A stretch of 64,000 nucleotides of DNA from Dasyornis broadbenti. Taxonomy: Eukaryota > Chordata > Aves > Passeriformes > Dasyornithidae. Shown here piece by piece: positions 23,171-36,913 of this stretch. The stretch is from the NCBI GenBank assembly GCA_013397935.1, contig VZRN01003245.1, forward strand, positions 124,001 through 188,000. The letters run 5' to 3'. The notes under the pieces are model-generated. The model ran no database searches. It was not told the origin of the DNA and saw only the letters and a program-made list of their open reading frames with translations. A program made the position numbers and the translations under genes. The first letter of the stretch is position 1. Every line of letters begins with the position of its first letter.

Positions 23171-26100
23171 TGACTTTGAACTCTTAGAAAAAGTAGGTAT
23201 CATTGACGTAAGTGTGATAAGGCAAAGTGTAAATTCTTGAAGGTGTCTAAGGATGTAACTTGATATTGCTGTTTGATGGTCAAACTGCTGATGTGGTATT
23301 GTGTAGGCTTGAAGATACACATCTAAATGAGCTTAAATATCTGAAAGAGATGGACAGTTGTTATTGGAAAACTTAGCTTTATAAGTAGTGCTGACAAGAT
23401 TTTTGCAAGTTTCCATTAATAGATATATTTGCTCTGCAGAGAGATTTTACAGAAGGTGGAGATTGGAGTTTGGTAGTTTCTGATGTATTAAACTGTATAC
23501 GTATATGTTGCAAATGGAACAGGAAAGGAAGCTTACTGTTGGTTAACACATACTGGTGGCATAATCTGAAGATTTGGTAAAGCCTTTCTGTTTAGTTTGA
23601 ATGTGAAATGTTATTTTAGAAGAAAGCCCATGTGATTCACATACCAGGAATGTCATGCATGGAGCTGATGTTGTCTTCTAGCCATTTGGAGAAGGGTTCT
23701 AAGTTTGTTTCTATTCAATAGTTTTTATTCCTGAAATCATACATTTAATTATTTCTCGCTACATGCCATGCACCTGACTGGATAGCAGACTGTCATGTGT
23801 TAGGGGAGTCACAAAATGAACTTGGATTGATGCTGTATCTATGTTGCAGGAAAAAGCTATTTTGATGTGTTCAAAGTGCTAATGCAACGCTAGCAAGGTC
23901 TCAGATTCTTTTAGCTTGGTGGTTTGCTTGAGAAAAATGTGAACAAAACCATCATGTGGAAAGCAGTGATAATGATCGAGAGTTTTGAGAGCATGACTTG
24001 GAAAGAGTGAATCATACAATAAGTAGCAGTTGTTTAGCAAGAGGAGACTGAAGGAGGCATTGTTTATGACATTGCCTTGGTCTGAAAACATATCATTTTG
24101 GCCAAAAAACTGGAGACTACAAGTATCTTTTAGGCTACTGTTAGGGCCTGTTTGTTTCTGGTTCCTAAGACATTGGAAGATAACAGAAAATAATATTCCA
24201 GTAATTAGCATAAGCATATCTAACTGTAGGAGGGGGAGAAGGGTTAATGAGACAGTTGCTGACTGAAATGTAGTCCCTGCTGTTAGGAGAGTCAGGTCAC
24301 CAAGTCTTACAGAATATAAAGATTTCCTACTTTAATCTCTTTTTTTCTTTATGAATAGATTATAATGATCTAATTGTTATTGAGCAGAACTAATCTAATA
24401 AAGATATCATATCTGTGCCTCCTGTTTTATCAATTAGCAAGTTGTTTCATGTACTACTAAATAAAAATGTATTTGAAAAGATTTCAGACTGCTTTTCTTA
24501 CTTTGATTCATTACCCCATATGTGCTGTATGTTTAAGATCCTGTGAAAAACTGTGTCCTAGGCAAGAATTTGACAAAATTGTTGCCTCTTCCTTTTTTTT
24601 AAACACCTGTAAATCTGATGTGCAAATGTGGAGTTCTTGTTGTGGGGGAGGTGGGGGTGGTAGATAAGTAACTTTTTTCCTACTTTCTTGACCATAATAA
24701 GCTCATTTATTAATTTTAAAAAACTTGCAATAATCATGGACTTGTCCAGCTTCTTTGCTTTTTCTCAGAGGATACTTGTTTGGTTTATCAATTTATTTCT
24801 CTGGAAAAAGTAATTTTTGTAACTTCTGTTATGTTGAAATGAATAGAATAGCAGCTGAGAAACATTGCAAATTATTTGAGATTTAAACTTATTGTGCAGA
24901 AAAGGGAGGTAAAGGTTGAAGAGCCTCCTAAGCACTTCTTAGCTTGTATCCTCGTTCTCTTTACCAGCTCTTAGTGCCAGAAGTCCTCAGTGCTCAAGTG
25001 GCATACTAAGAAATGAGAAATGTCACTCTTGCCGTAGTAATTTGAGCTAACAGTGCCACAAGAATATTTTCAGTCTACCAAAACTCAGTGGCACAGGGTC
25101 ATATAAAGGTAGTTCATATGAAGGCCTCCTGTTAATGTTGGAATTTAACTTCAGTTGTCTTCAATTTTCAACTGAATGATACTGACTATTACATATTTTA
25201 AGGTGAAAGATGCATTATTGAAAACTGCGTCTTCCTAAAATGTAATGTTCATAAATCCGCTTTTCCTATCTTGTATAAAGTATGTTGGAACAGTAAGTCC
25301 TTCTCTCTGTGTTGATGATCACATGTAATATCTCTTATGCTATAGTCATTTAACCCTGAGATTCTGTGCCCGTGCATTCAGACTCAATAGTGGTGTGGTG
25401 TCATTTTGAACACTGTATTCTACACCTTTCTAGTTACAGTCTTTTAAGTCCTAGGCACCTGAAATATTTTCTTGTAGTTTGTGGATCTGACATGTACTTT
25501 TTCACTTCAGTGTTTCAAGCTGTTGTGGAGGCCTGGTCCTGTGGAAAGGTCGTTCAGAATTAAAGCGTGAATCCTGATGTTACAAAAAGTCTTATCTTTT
25601 TTCTAATACTGCACAACTAAGAGCTCTGATAACCTGGCACCACAGATCCCTTGTTAAGCAAGTCACTTGACTCTTGAGGTTGTGTGTAGTGTGGTCAGTG
25701 GTGTCAGGTTTTTCTTTGTGTGGTCTGAGAGCATCAGCTTTCATTAGTCTCACTGGCTTGCTGTTGGTAGATGAAGTAATGGTTGTGTGTAACATAACAA
25801 GATGAGCTCTTGTGCAACAGTTTTCAGGAAAATAAATAAAATGGAAGCTTGAGACTGACTCATGTTGGTGCTGAGGACTTTTCAGATCACTGCATTCTAT
25901 GCTGGCAGTTGTTTCTGCTTTCATGGTCTTCCTAGAATATTAGAGGCACTAGAATGGCTGAAAGATGCATTTACTTTGCCCTCAAAAATAAATAGCCTTC
26001 TCATTTAGTGATAGTTAGAGGCTTGTAGTATGTCATCAGAGAGGCTGAATTTGTGTTTCTACTACTCTGACCTGTTTTCACAGTTGAAATACCTCCTAGT

Positions 26101-26569
26101 TTTGTTTCTGAGAGGTTAGGTCAAAATTTGTGTGTTCTGTATGAACAGACAGCTCGAGCACTTGGGCTGTGGGCAGAGGTGTGGATTTTGATAGCTTGGC
26201 CAGCTGGATAGTCAGCACACACAGAGCTTGGTGTTGCCTGCCTCCATCTCTTGTTGACTCAGGAGACTTACATTGTGTCAGGTTATGAAACACTTGAATC
26301 TTGTACCCATATAGTGAGGAACAGATAATGCTTTCACAGACTGAAGGAATGGAAGTGGGCACTAATGGGAAGGGTAGGATTTACTGTCTTAGGTATGGGA
26401 GGGGAGGACATAAAAACCCTCTAATTTTAGACTATAAGCTCCTGACAAACTTGTGGTAGGAGTTCTCCTGGCATTTGCTTTCCTACCAGGTGCTTTCAAC
26501 AGGGACCTTCCTTTCCCACCCCTACCCTCTGTTTGCTCTCACTCTCCTGAAGTTACCAGAGTTCTCTCA

Positions 26570-27008
26570 AATCTCTGAAGGTCGTGAAGGGCCTAGAATG
26601 GAAGCCATATGAGAAGTGGCTGAAATCACTTGGTCTGTGCAGCTTGCAGAAGAGGAGACTGAAGGGAGCCCTCATAGTGGTCTACAGGTTCCTTAAGAAG
26701 GGGAGTGGAGGGGCTGGCACTGGTCTCTTCTCTCTGACCAGTGACAGGACCTGAGGGAACAGCATGAAGCCCTGTCAAGGGAGGTTTAAGTTGGATATTT
26801 GGAAAGGCGTCCTCAAGTAGAGAATGACTGGACACTGGAACAGTCTCCCCAGGGAAGTGATCACAGCGCCAAGACTGCCAGAGTGTGGGCAATGCTCTCA
26901 GGCACATGATGTGATTCTTGGGGTTATTCTGAGCAGGGCCAGGAGTTGCACACAATGATCATTGTGAGTCCCTTCCAATTCAGGATATTTTATGATGATT
27001 CTGTGATC
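26570..27008 (+). mobile_element. CR1 LINE 3' end
   Basis: Sense-orientation CR1. It includes the ORF2 tail region (cagcttgcagaagaggagac, ggtttaagttggatatttgg, actggaacagtctccccagg) and a complete 3' end (tcccttccaattcaggatat ... tatgatgattctgtgatcat). It lies in the probable OXR1 first intron, in the same orientation as the gene, and is moderately diverged. Confidence 0.92.
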
Positions 27009-29491
27009 ATAAGTCTAAAGCAGCAGGTTCTTCTACTGTGAAGAACAAATAATTTCCCATTTTTATTTCTGGTGTAAGGTGGTTATTTGTGCCATACTTG
27101 ATTCTGCTGCTCAGTTACTGGAGAGGGAGAAGATAATTTACCTTGACCTCTTGAGTGGCACCTGTCTGCAAGCTCTTCAGACACTCAAACTAGTAAGAAG
27201 AAAAAGGAAACTTAAATTTGGGTGGAGAAAAACCCCCACAAACTACATTGGGCTATATATACAACTGAAGTGTGTATATATGTATTTGTAGTATGGGACT
27301 TCTTTACTTCCATCTAATGGGTTTGAGGGGGGAGGAGGGGAAGAAGATACTTGTTTTACAACGAGGGCTCTCCATTTATAGATTATTAAGGCATGTGTGG
27401 GATCCTGGATGAGATCAATCTATTTTCAGTTGCATTCTTGGGAGTTTTTCTTAGGACTATTTGACCCAGACTGCTCTTGAAAGAAAATGACTAGGGAAAG
27501 CTTTCATAAGGGCTGAAAAATTTGGAACAGCTACAGTCAAGCAGCTGTTACAATTTTTCCATAGCTTGCAGAAGAGACACCTGTTGTGTTGCAAGGTTAG
27601 GTGAAAACTTTGGTAAAATATTTGACCTGGATGGAGAGAATGTTGGCTGCTGCCAAACCTATACACAAACTTTTAGTGTACTTTATTTGGTACTGAGTTG
27701 GCCCCAGTTCCCTTGGAGACAGTTGTAGTATGTTTAAAAACTATGAATACAATCAGAAATTAATGTTTCTTTGAGCTGAATTTTAGAAAACTTCTATTAG
27801 TAAATAAGGTAAGAGATACCTTTTAATGTATTGAATGAAGATAGCAGTGTGCAGAATTAGTGTATAGGTTTTTAGAATTGCTAGAAACGCTTTAGAAGTA
27901 GGCTTAGTCTTGAGTATCATTCATAGCTATAAAAACTTACCTTAATGCCATCTATAGATCAATTTTAGGTATGGGCACATTCTACTTCAGGCTTTTATCA
28001 ATATATAAAAAAGGTTGAATTAGACCAAAGTTTATTTCCTTATTATATATAATAAAGAATAACATAGGAGATTATTTATGCTGGATCTGCTAGAAACCAA
28101 TTTTATTGTTGTACTTTGCAGCTTGTCCTGTGTAGCAAATATAAGATATTTCTGAGGTGGGTGTCTTACTGTGGTTGTTTCTTGTTTTGTTTTGGTTTGG
28201 TTTTTTTTGCAATATTTCATTTTGTTTCTTTTTTTTTGGCAGTGCAGTGTATAATTTACATTGTGATTTGCCTGCCCTCTATATCTTGGTAGTTTTGGCT
28301 ATCCATGTAGAAATTTGGGAGTGGGTGTATGAAAGTTGTGCCGATACTTGTCTAGTCTCTTTTCCAGTGTTGGAGTCATGATACTAATCTAATAATGCAC
28401 TAAAGATGCATTCTTAGTGCTTCAGGTGACGCTTAAATAGATTACAGTAAGTTTTCTATTCTCGATGTAACTGTGCTGAAATATTTTTTAAAAATACATT
28501 TTATAAGGTTTCTTTCTTCTATTCAATTTGGCTTGATATATTTGAGTAAATTATGGTAACAAATTTGAATGTATCAAAATGGGGGTGTAACTAATCCCAT
28601 TGTAGCACGAAAACCTAATGTCTTATTCACATAACTATTTTCAGCTCCTTAATAGCAGGTATTTAATTGTTGAAGGTGGAGACCATGTAGCAGAGACTTA
28701 ATTTTTTAAGAGATTCATCTAAAAAAATCCATGTGTATATATAGATGCAGATGTTAAAACCTTCACTTTTCTAGAGATGCAAGTGCTTTATGTTGAATCA
28801 TGTAACTACACTGATGCATCGTGATTATCATACGTATCAAACCAGTTAGTATGAGTATACTTTAGTTACAAATTGTTGTCTGTTTGGCCTGTGAAACAAA
28901 GGTCATCAAAATACAGTGCCTCAAAAGAACAGTTCTTAATTTGTGTTATTTATTTAGAATCGTTAGTGTTTATTCATAAGCTCGGTGTTTGCTTGTATTT
29001 GTAATTATGAATGTAACACACTAATGCTCTTTATTTTATAAAAAAGCTTTAAATACTCTATACTTATCAAAAAGCAACAAAAAATCTCCAGTGAGTAGAT
29101 GAAACATACAAAAACTCTAGATCATCTCTCCTCTGGATGAAAGCAGACTGGGTATGATATAAAAACAATGAAACTCAGCAATTCCAGAAGTGTTGTTTGC
29201 CTGATGGGGTCAATGTCTTATTTAGTATTCATTAATCACTTCCTGGATAGCAGCAAGTACTTCTACAGTTAGTTGATTTACAGTTATCTGTTGTTTGTAT
29301 TGGTCAAGTTCTTAAAGCATTACAGAGGAATGAAGTCCCTATTTTAGCAGCTGGTGTCTGTTGGAATCAGCAGGAGTAAGCTATGTAACTGGTGGATTAG
29401 ATGTCTGCCCACGGGGCTGTAGTCAGCAGCCTGTGACAGTACTGAGAGAGGAAAATGAATTTAACGCACGCATTGCCTCAATTTTTTTCAG

Positions 29492-29574
29492 ATACTGGCC
29501 AGAAGAAGACCCCAGACAAGAAAGATGGGCGACGAATGTCCTTTCAAAAACCTAGAGGGACTCTTGAATATTCT
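29492..29574 (+). CDS. OXR1: OXR1 internal exon A: basic leader running into the LysM domain
   Basis: First OXR1 exon visible in the window. The acceptor follows a T-rich tract (ttttttcag), and the donor is a perfect GTAAGT at 29575. The exon enters in phase 1: its first two bases complete an Asp codon begun upstream. It then reads TGQKKTPDKKDGRRMS, QKPRG and TLEYS, ending in phase 0. This matches the vertebrate OXR1 segment shared by all long isoforms just before LysM; mammals have Leu where this has Pro (KKTP versus KKTL). The upstream partner is not visible. It is either a far-upstream long-isoform exon or a first exon hidden in the N gap near 17.2-17.6 kb. OXR1 protects cells from oxidative damage, and TLDc proteins are linked to V-ATPase regulation. 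NCOA7, the paralogue, differs here, so the OXR1 call is firm. Confidence 0.95.
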
Positions 29575-32500
29575 GTAAGTTACTGCTTTACTGTTAGAAT
29601 GTTACTGCAAAGCAAGTGCAGGCTAAAAAGTTTCATTACAGAATATAAAAACTGTAATATGCATTACCTTTAATTTTAAAATTCCATGTCTCTGGTAGTT
29701 TAGTTTAACAGAAATTAAATCAGGTAGTACTTATGCTGTTTTTTTCCTCTAAGTGCCTTTTTTTTTTCCTTAAAAATCCCAAGCTAATCAAACTGTTGAC
29801 TGGTTCACTTTTAGGTAATTAGTTAGAAACAATAAATAACAATAGTTACATAATTATGTGCAAGTTCTCTGCTTTCAGCATTATCAATAAACTGTTGCTA
29901 TCAGGAGAAATAACAGAGTAAATTTGGAAAGGGAATCTGTATCTTGATACTGACCTTCTGTTATTCTCCTAATAATTGCCATAGATCTGTGCCTTTTACT
30001 GTATAACTGTGTTTCTGTATCAGTATCTGAAAATGGAGCCTTTCTCTCCCTGTTCTGTTCTTGAAATGACCCTCAAACTGTGCTGCAGTCAGCTTTCACA
30101 TTTGTGGTTACTAGGGGAAACAGAAATGAGAAGTATCTGTCTTGCATTATATATTGGAAATATAATTAAGCCTATAAATAATGCTTATAAAATTGATGTT
30201 AAAATAGGGAAAGTCTGCCACAGTGATCTTTGAATGCTTTTGAAGCTGGACATGATAAATAAAAAAGGGAACATCTTTATGAAAAGTCTTTACTTGACCT
30301 CTTGGTGTTCTCTTATTCCAGGAATAAGAGATATGGGGAAGACTTAGCTCTGTTACATTAAGCCAAGCTGTGATATTACTTAAGTAGTGAGAAGGCTGTG
30401 GTAGTTCTTTGGAGTGAGACAGAGTATGTGTGTCGTGGAACAAGAAGCACTTCATTAGTGTGGCTTTTATTGGAATTGGAATTTAATTCTAGCCTGTACT
30501 AAAGACCTTGTTGAAGTTGAAATTCAAAACAGAAATTCTTGATGCTGAGGTTCTAGGATTTGAAGAATATTAATGTAAATATGACTGCTGTTGATGTTAT
30601 ATTAACCCCATTTGGTCTGGAATATCTGGAAAAAAGTGGTCAGGTATTACTGTATTACTGGCATCCGTACTCAGTAAATCCTGTAATTTGGCTCTTGCCA
30701 CCATGTGAGTGCTTTTACTTTGGTATGTAAGATTCCAGGCAAAGTAAAAGCAACAAGCTTTCCTTTTTTAAACTTGGTGTGTTTGTGTCAAGTTGTCATG
30801 TACTTCTGCAGGTTTTTGTGTTCCAGTAGGTGGGGTTTTAGGTCTAAGAATAGCTTTCTTAGTACGTACTGAAGTATGCATCACTTCCTTGTGAGTCAAA
30901 AAGATGATTCACAGGAATCAAAGGCTTTTTGTCCTTAAACTTAGTCCACCTTCTAAAGGAGCCTGTTGCATGTATGGAATATGGTGCATTTCAGCTTTAC
31001 AAATGCTGTATTCTGTCAGGTCTTGCTGTGCATTTCACTCATGAAGCTGTTCAGTAGCATCATGGTTTTGGATCTTTTGGTTAATAATGTGTACACATAT
31101 TTTAATAAAATGCAGAAATCTAACCTTTTAGGAACTGAGCTTATGCTTACTGTAAGAGAGGTCTGGTAACTATTGTGGTAATTTGCTACTGTTATTTATG
31201 ACTTTGTTCCATGTGAAGAGATGTGGTTGTGTGTCTGGTTTCTGACTTAGGCCTACCTCCTGTCACAGTGACAACACGTGTACACACACATGTATTTATT
31301 ACCTGTATGTGTTGCTTCTTTGAGAAGTAGTAGAGGATGAAGGCAGAAACCAGACTCCCCCTCACCTCCCAATATTATTGAAATTAGTGGGGGTTTATGC
31401 ATTCTTTTAGATAATAATGTAATGTGTTAGTTTTTCCAGTGGCCACATGGTTTTAGGAGGGAAGGTCTTATTTGTATTCCTGAAATTCAGAGTGAGTTGG
31501 CATCTCACTGATGCAAATTATGGGGTTTTAATATAAAGCAGACTTTGCACCAGAATTTTTTTTGGAAAAAAAAAATTACTATGGGAAAAATAAGCAATAA
31601 AATGAATTTGCTCTTTAAAGCTAAAGACAAAATGCAGCTAATGTCTAAGATTTTAATCTAGAATTCCCAAGGTGTGAAAACTTGAACCTGCTGTTCTGTA
31701 TGTGGCAGCAGAGAGGTGTCAACAGATACAGTACAAATTGATGAAAGTAAGTCCTAAACTGCCTCTAAAGGATACAGAAAATGCTGGTTTATTTTTGCTG
31801 ATATTGCTTAGACAGTGAACAGATATCTGTTAATAGAGTTTATCCCTTTCTCAATGTCAGTCAACATGTTAGATGCAAATTGATATTGTCTGTTATTTCA
31901 GAGTTTGCAGTTGGTGCTCAAGCCATATGTTTTCCCCTTCATCCTTTTGTGTTAAATGTACAAACACAACTGGCGCCTGCCTATAGATGGTAGAAAAGCC
32001 AACTATGGGTGAATAATGGAGCATGAACAGTGTTCCCCACTGAGCAGCAGGGATTGTCCTATGCTAGCAGTCTTGTGACTTCAGTGAAAGCCTTCTAACT
32101 GCTCTTCCTTTTGAGGAGAAGAAAGGAATAATTGTGGTTATTTACAGATAATTTGGGTTTTGTTTAAAAAAAACGCTTATAGGTGAGCAATTGAAATAGA
32201 TGATCTGGTTTATCAGTGTTTAAGGCTCCAATATAAGACTTCTCTTCCCTTTATCTCTCTGGGGATTGAAGGCTGTGCTCTTCTCCTGAAGTAGTGAATA
32301 AGAACTTAAAACAGATTATATTGTCCAGGTAATGGAAAGAGCCCAATATCAATTCCTGAGGGTCACAGAAACGTGTAGCAGACCATAGCCTCAAGATTGA
32401 GTTTTCAGCCTCAGTTCTCAGTGTTGAGCTACCTGTCTTCCTGCATGTGGTTTTTTCCTGGTTGTTTAGGGGTAAGTCTAAGGTCTGGAAGCTAGGTCTG

Positions 32501-35500
32501 GGCTCTTTTTGTTTCAGTTAGAAACCAGTTAGATGTGCATACAAGAGCAAAACTGCAGGGACTTCTGAAGTCATCTTCTTGAGGTAAACAAGAATGAATT
32601 TTCGATCCTTTCTTAACTCAGGAGGGGTGGGTTGCAAGTGTTTTTGTGGTGACCATCAAATGGGTGAAAGCTTGTTAGACTTTGAACTCACATGAATGCT
32701 TGAAGTTTTGGCTTGCTGAACATGTTTGAGAGTAGTTAAATGGTAAATATCTGCTAATATCTATCTGGAGTAACTGTGGTTTTTGGTTTCAATTCTAGGG
32801 TAGCTTGGATAGATAGTGCCTAAGGGTTCTCTTCTGGTGCCACAAATTCTGTTGCCATTGTAGGCCTTTACATGCTATTTAGACTACTACACACTTAGAT
32901 GTTTTTGGTGATTTTTTTTTTTTAATTTTTTTTTTGTTTCTTGGCTCTTCCATTTCAAACCCAGGGAGTGTATCCTTGTCTGACTGCTGCTTTTCTTTGA
33001 GCATACCATTATCATAATATTTTAATTCATTTTGGGGAATATAGGAAATGTATATCACAATGGTGATGTTATGTTTTCTGTTGTCTTTTACTAATTATTT
33101 TTGAAGTTGGCTTTATGATATTTGCAAAGTTTGTTTTACTGATGTTGCATATTATATAAATTAGGCCTATTAACAATTAGTTAATATAGTCATAATTGGT
33201 AAAGCTTGGGTACAATGCCAAAGTTGTGTTATGTGCTCCTGTTTGTCCTCACCTTTTTTTTTTTAGTCTTCCCATCTGTTTAATTTTGTTGGTTCATTTT
33301 AATACTTTTATACCATTGTTTGATTGTTTTCTGTCTCATGGACATCTAGTCTTGAAATAAAAAAATTTCTGCACTCTGATTCATATGTATTTGATGTTTA
33401 ATTTGTAATGGAGTAATGATTGAATTCTGACTGCTGAGATGCAGTTACAGTAAAGTTCATTAAAATATCAGTAGAGAATTTGGTTTAAAATAAGTTTTTT
33501 AAATAACTTTGCCAGCTGTTGATCTGAGGGAAATGAAAGTAGTTTAAACCAGAGACAGTGGTGACTGAAGTTCTGTCTGCTGGTGCACACAAGCACACCT
33601 GGCAAACATGGGTGTATTCTCAATGAAGATTTAGTATCCAGATCCTTACATAAGATTTTTAATATTCAGAATAGCATTTAAATAGCTACTTCAATATATA
33701 GAATGTTTATTTTCTGAGAGAGAAGGAATAATTTCTTGCCTTCTCTTACAGAAGTGAATTTATGGGGGAAAAGCTGGGGATCTGTGGTATGTGGTGGCAC
33801 TTTTTCAATTTTGTTAGTTCCGTGCTTTTCTACAAATTTGTTATTGGAGCTTTTGGGTGTTTAGATTCTACTTTTTAGAATAGTAGGGGGGCTGAGAAAT
33901 GGAAAATAATCCTTTGATAGGACTAGATAGGAAGGACTACTAGATAGGTCTAGTAGGAAGATAGTTGGGGAAGTCTATATTATGTAAGCAGTGTCTTTGT
34001 TTTAAGAAGGATACCTGTGCTGGTCCCTGAAGTCCCATGTAGTGTGGAAATTTGCCTGTACAAACTTCACATTCAAACAAAAAAGAAGCTTATACTTGCC
34101 CTTGTGTTTATCATGAGTGAGATAAACCCTTTAGTTGCTAAGTTATCTCACAAGAGGTTTTTATTTCTGAAGGCTGTAAAGAGTGAATACACTCTGAAAA
34201 GGGCTTAATCTTTGTCTTTTTTAATTTAATGCCTTTAATTGCTTTTATAATATAAGTTAGTCTAAAATCTCAATTGCTTCAATCATTAAGTGATACATGA
34301 GAAATATTTACCTTGCAGCTGACTGTTGTCCTTCAACATTTATGTGAGAGCAAACTTAGGCAGAATTTTTGAATTTCATTTTACAGTTTGTTTCAGCAAA
34401 CCTGTGTTATGTAGAGCTTCTGATGGAAACACTATTATTCACTGATTTAGTGGTTAATTTTCTTATTGTCTGTGAAGCACATGGTACATAACTGGTCTGG
34501 TTACAGTCCTGTTTTGATTTCTGCTTTAGTACCAGTTAAACATGGCATATGAGAATGTTTTTATTTTTTCGTATATCTGTGATCATACAGTACTGAAGGA
34601 CTAAGAGCTACTACAGTACAGTCTTCCATACTAGAAATAGTAGTAGAGAGAGAGGTTTGCTGCTTTGTTTAGCCTATTGGCTTCCTGTATAAAGAATTCT
34701 CATAATAGGTTCTAATCATCTCTTTAAAAAGCTAATAGCCTTTTCTTTGGCAATGCTTATATCTTTTCTTTAGTGAATCTAGGTTGACACAAGTGCACCT
34801 TTACAGAATAATGTGGAAAAGAATTCTCTAACTCTACTTATATTTAGTTACAAATATATCTTAGCTTATGTAGCTTCATCTTGTCTGTTTTTTCCTGGTA
34901 CAGTGTTTATGAAGCCTTGTGCCATTATGCAGTAAACATTTTGGTTTTTTGTTTCTTTTTATCTCCATTATTCTTAAGGCTATGAATTCTTTATTCTGAA
35001 ATACACTTTCTTTATAAAACTTTTTTTCATTTTGCTTTGTTCTGTTAGCTCGTTTTGAATACATTTTGGGAGATGGAGATGAAAATCTAAGCTTGAAAAA
35101 ATTTTCCTTAGTTGGGCATCACTTACTCAAAATGCTGATGCTCCATCTGCTGTCATAGTAGTCGACCTGCTTTGCTTCATCATTTTTGCATTTTTCTCAG
35201 GATTTTACTTGAAAGTCAGGGTCTAACAGAAGCTTATTTCAATAGTAAGAAAGTGTGTTTATATTTGTAGAGACAACTCTTCAGCTTTTCTGTAGGTGAA
35301 GAGTGGAGCAAAGAGTTCAAGAGGGGGAATGAATGGTTCTGTGTGAACCCAGTCAATCCAGCAGTGAATTTGTAGACCAGAAGTTTTGGTGCAGTAGCTG
35401 AGTCTATAGCTCAAACTGTGTGACTGACAGTTCTGGCCTCCTGGAAGCATAGTGGGAAGGCATGTGTTTTTACATGGGATTGCAGCAGACTAATAGGGGG

Positions 35501-35694
35501 TAGGTATGTTTCTTTGGTGTGACTTCATTGTTTGTTTTTTGTGGGGGCTGGGCAGTCAGTCATAAGAAATGAAGACTTAAAAGTTTATCAAAATCTTGGT
35601 AAATTTACACATCCTAAAATTTTTAAGCCACTATTTGAACTAACTGCTTACAGGTTTGTTTTGTTTGTTTCTTTTTTTTTCCCAATTGATACAG
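29575..35694 (+). other. OXR1 intron between exons A and B
   Basis: Phase-0 intron of 6.1 kb. Mostly plain AT-rich sequence with poly-T tracts near 32914-32936 and the 23-bp palindrome at 30309. No CR1 copy was recognised. Confidence 0.9.
30309..30331. repeat. Perfect 23-bp odd palindrome
   Basis: TCTCTTATTCC, a single A, then the exact reverse complement. Confidence 0.95.
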
Positions 35695-35802
35695 GTGGAA
35701 TCACGAGATACTTTAAACAGTATTGCCTTGAAATTTGATACAACACCCAATGAACTGGTTCAATTAAATAAACTTTTCTCCAGAGCAGTCGTTCCTGGAC
35801 AG
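35695..35802 (+). CDS. OXR1: OXR1 internal exon B: core of the LysM domain
   Basis: Exon of 108 bp (36 codons, phase 0 to 0) after a polypyrimidine tract and acceptor acag, with donor GTACTA at 35803. It encodes VESRDTLNSIALKFD, then TTPNELVQLNKLF and SRAVVPGQ. This is a classic LysM fold: a D-T-L-xx-I-A-xx-F first helix, an N-ELxxLN second helix, and the start of the closing G-Q-x-L-x-[IV]-P strand, which is finished by the next exon. LysM domains bind glycans in bacteria and plants. In animal OXR1/NCOA7 the ligand is not established, and the domain is thought to act as an interaction module. The peptide fits OXR1 (VESRD, FDTTPNELVQ) better than NCOA7. Read-through into the intron stays open for 38 codons; see findings. 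Confidence 0.97.
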
Positions 35803-36913
35803 GTACTAATACCCTATATATATTATTTATCCAACAAAGTCCTCTTTTACTATATTTCTCATTCCTACCAGAGTGCTAAAGTACTTCTCTTACTGGTTTT
35901 CCTATTGGCTTTGTAAAAGAGTTTTTCCTTTCTTTCTAGTCTGCTAATTACTTGTACCTGTTAAATAACTGCCTTAAAAGGGAACATGTAAGGAACCTAC
36001 CTGTCTCTCTTATTTAAGATCAGAGGACTTTTAAAACTAGATTTACTTAATGGTACAGTAATAACACTTAGATACAAGACAAATTGTTGCTTTGCAAATA
36101 TTGCAGTTTGATTACCAGCTTTAGCTCAGCAGACACATTCAGGGTACAGCTTACAGACCACATTCCATGACTGCATATTACTGCCTGCAATTCTATTTTA
36201 ATAAATTGAATAATGTTTCTGTTCCACTCTGGAAACTTGATGTTTTTACCAGCAGTATATGAATTACCATTCATTTGTTATAGGTCACTGTTGCCTTTTT
36301 TTTTTTCCTTCTGTTTTTGCCTTGAATTTTCACTTCTCCTTGAAAGCCAGGCCTGGAAACAAGTGATAGGTCAACTGTGGTATTAGCCATTGGCCATTTG
36401 GTATTTGCCCTTTGATAAAATTCTGTGTTCATTTCTGATTGCTGCAGAACATCTCTCTAGGTAGATTGAATGCCTGCCATGGCTGAAATAATGTATAATA
36501 TGTGTGAATACCTTCAATTTTTTTTTTTTTATTTATTCAGTGAATCTGTTTCCTAGCTGCTCAAATAGTAGTCATAGCAAGAGAAAAAATTGGACAGGTC
36601 TTCCTCGAACACTCTTACTTCTGGAATGCTGTATACTTTTAATGCTTTCTCTCTGAACTTTTCCTTCAATTATTATGACTGAAAATCAAAATGATACCAG
36701 TATAGCATTTAAAAACTTGAAATGCTAAAATTTCAAGTACTTTCATTAGTATTGTTTTTTCCCTCAACTCATTCTTTTAAAAGCAATGGGAGCAGGAATG
36801 GTTTTGTGTAGCTTATTTTGAGAAAGCTTAGTAAATATGCCTGAACTGGTGGGAAATCTAAAGTAAATCTGAAAGCATAACTAACTTCTAACTACATTAT
36901 ATCTTCTTTATAG
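35803..36913 (+). other. OXR1 intron between exons B and C
   Basis: Phase-0 intron of 1.1 kb, the shortest here. It has overlapping small hairpins near 36705-36738 and a T-rich run at 36519-36530. Nothing else was recognised. Confidence 0.92.

Larger units (their letters stand above)
17736..29491. other. Probable OXR1 intron between the CpG island and exon A
   Basis: Non-coding sequence of 11.8 kb with CR1 fragments at 20560, 22950 and 26570, a (TTG)5 tract and a G-quadruplex motif at 22926. No additional OXR1 exon was recognised. The status as intron depends on the CpG island being an OXR1 promoter. Confidence 0.7.

Noticed and set aside
23879..24217. 112-codon minus-strand frame
   Set aside because: Hydrophobic start but no recognisable domain and no coding context.
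25592..25924. 110-codon minus-strand frame
   Set aside because: No motif, and its composition is that of the surrounding intron.
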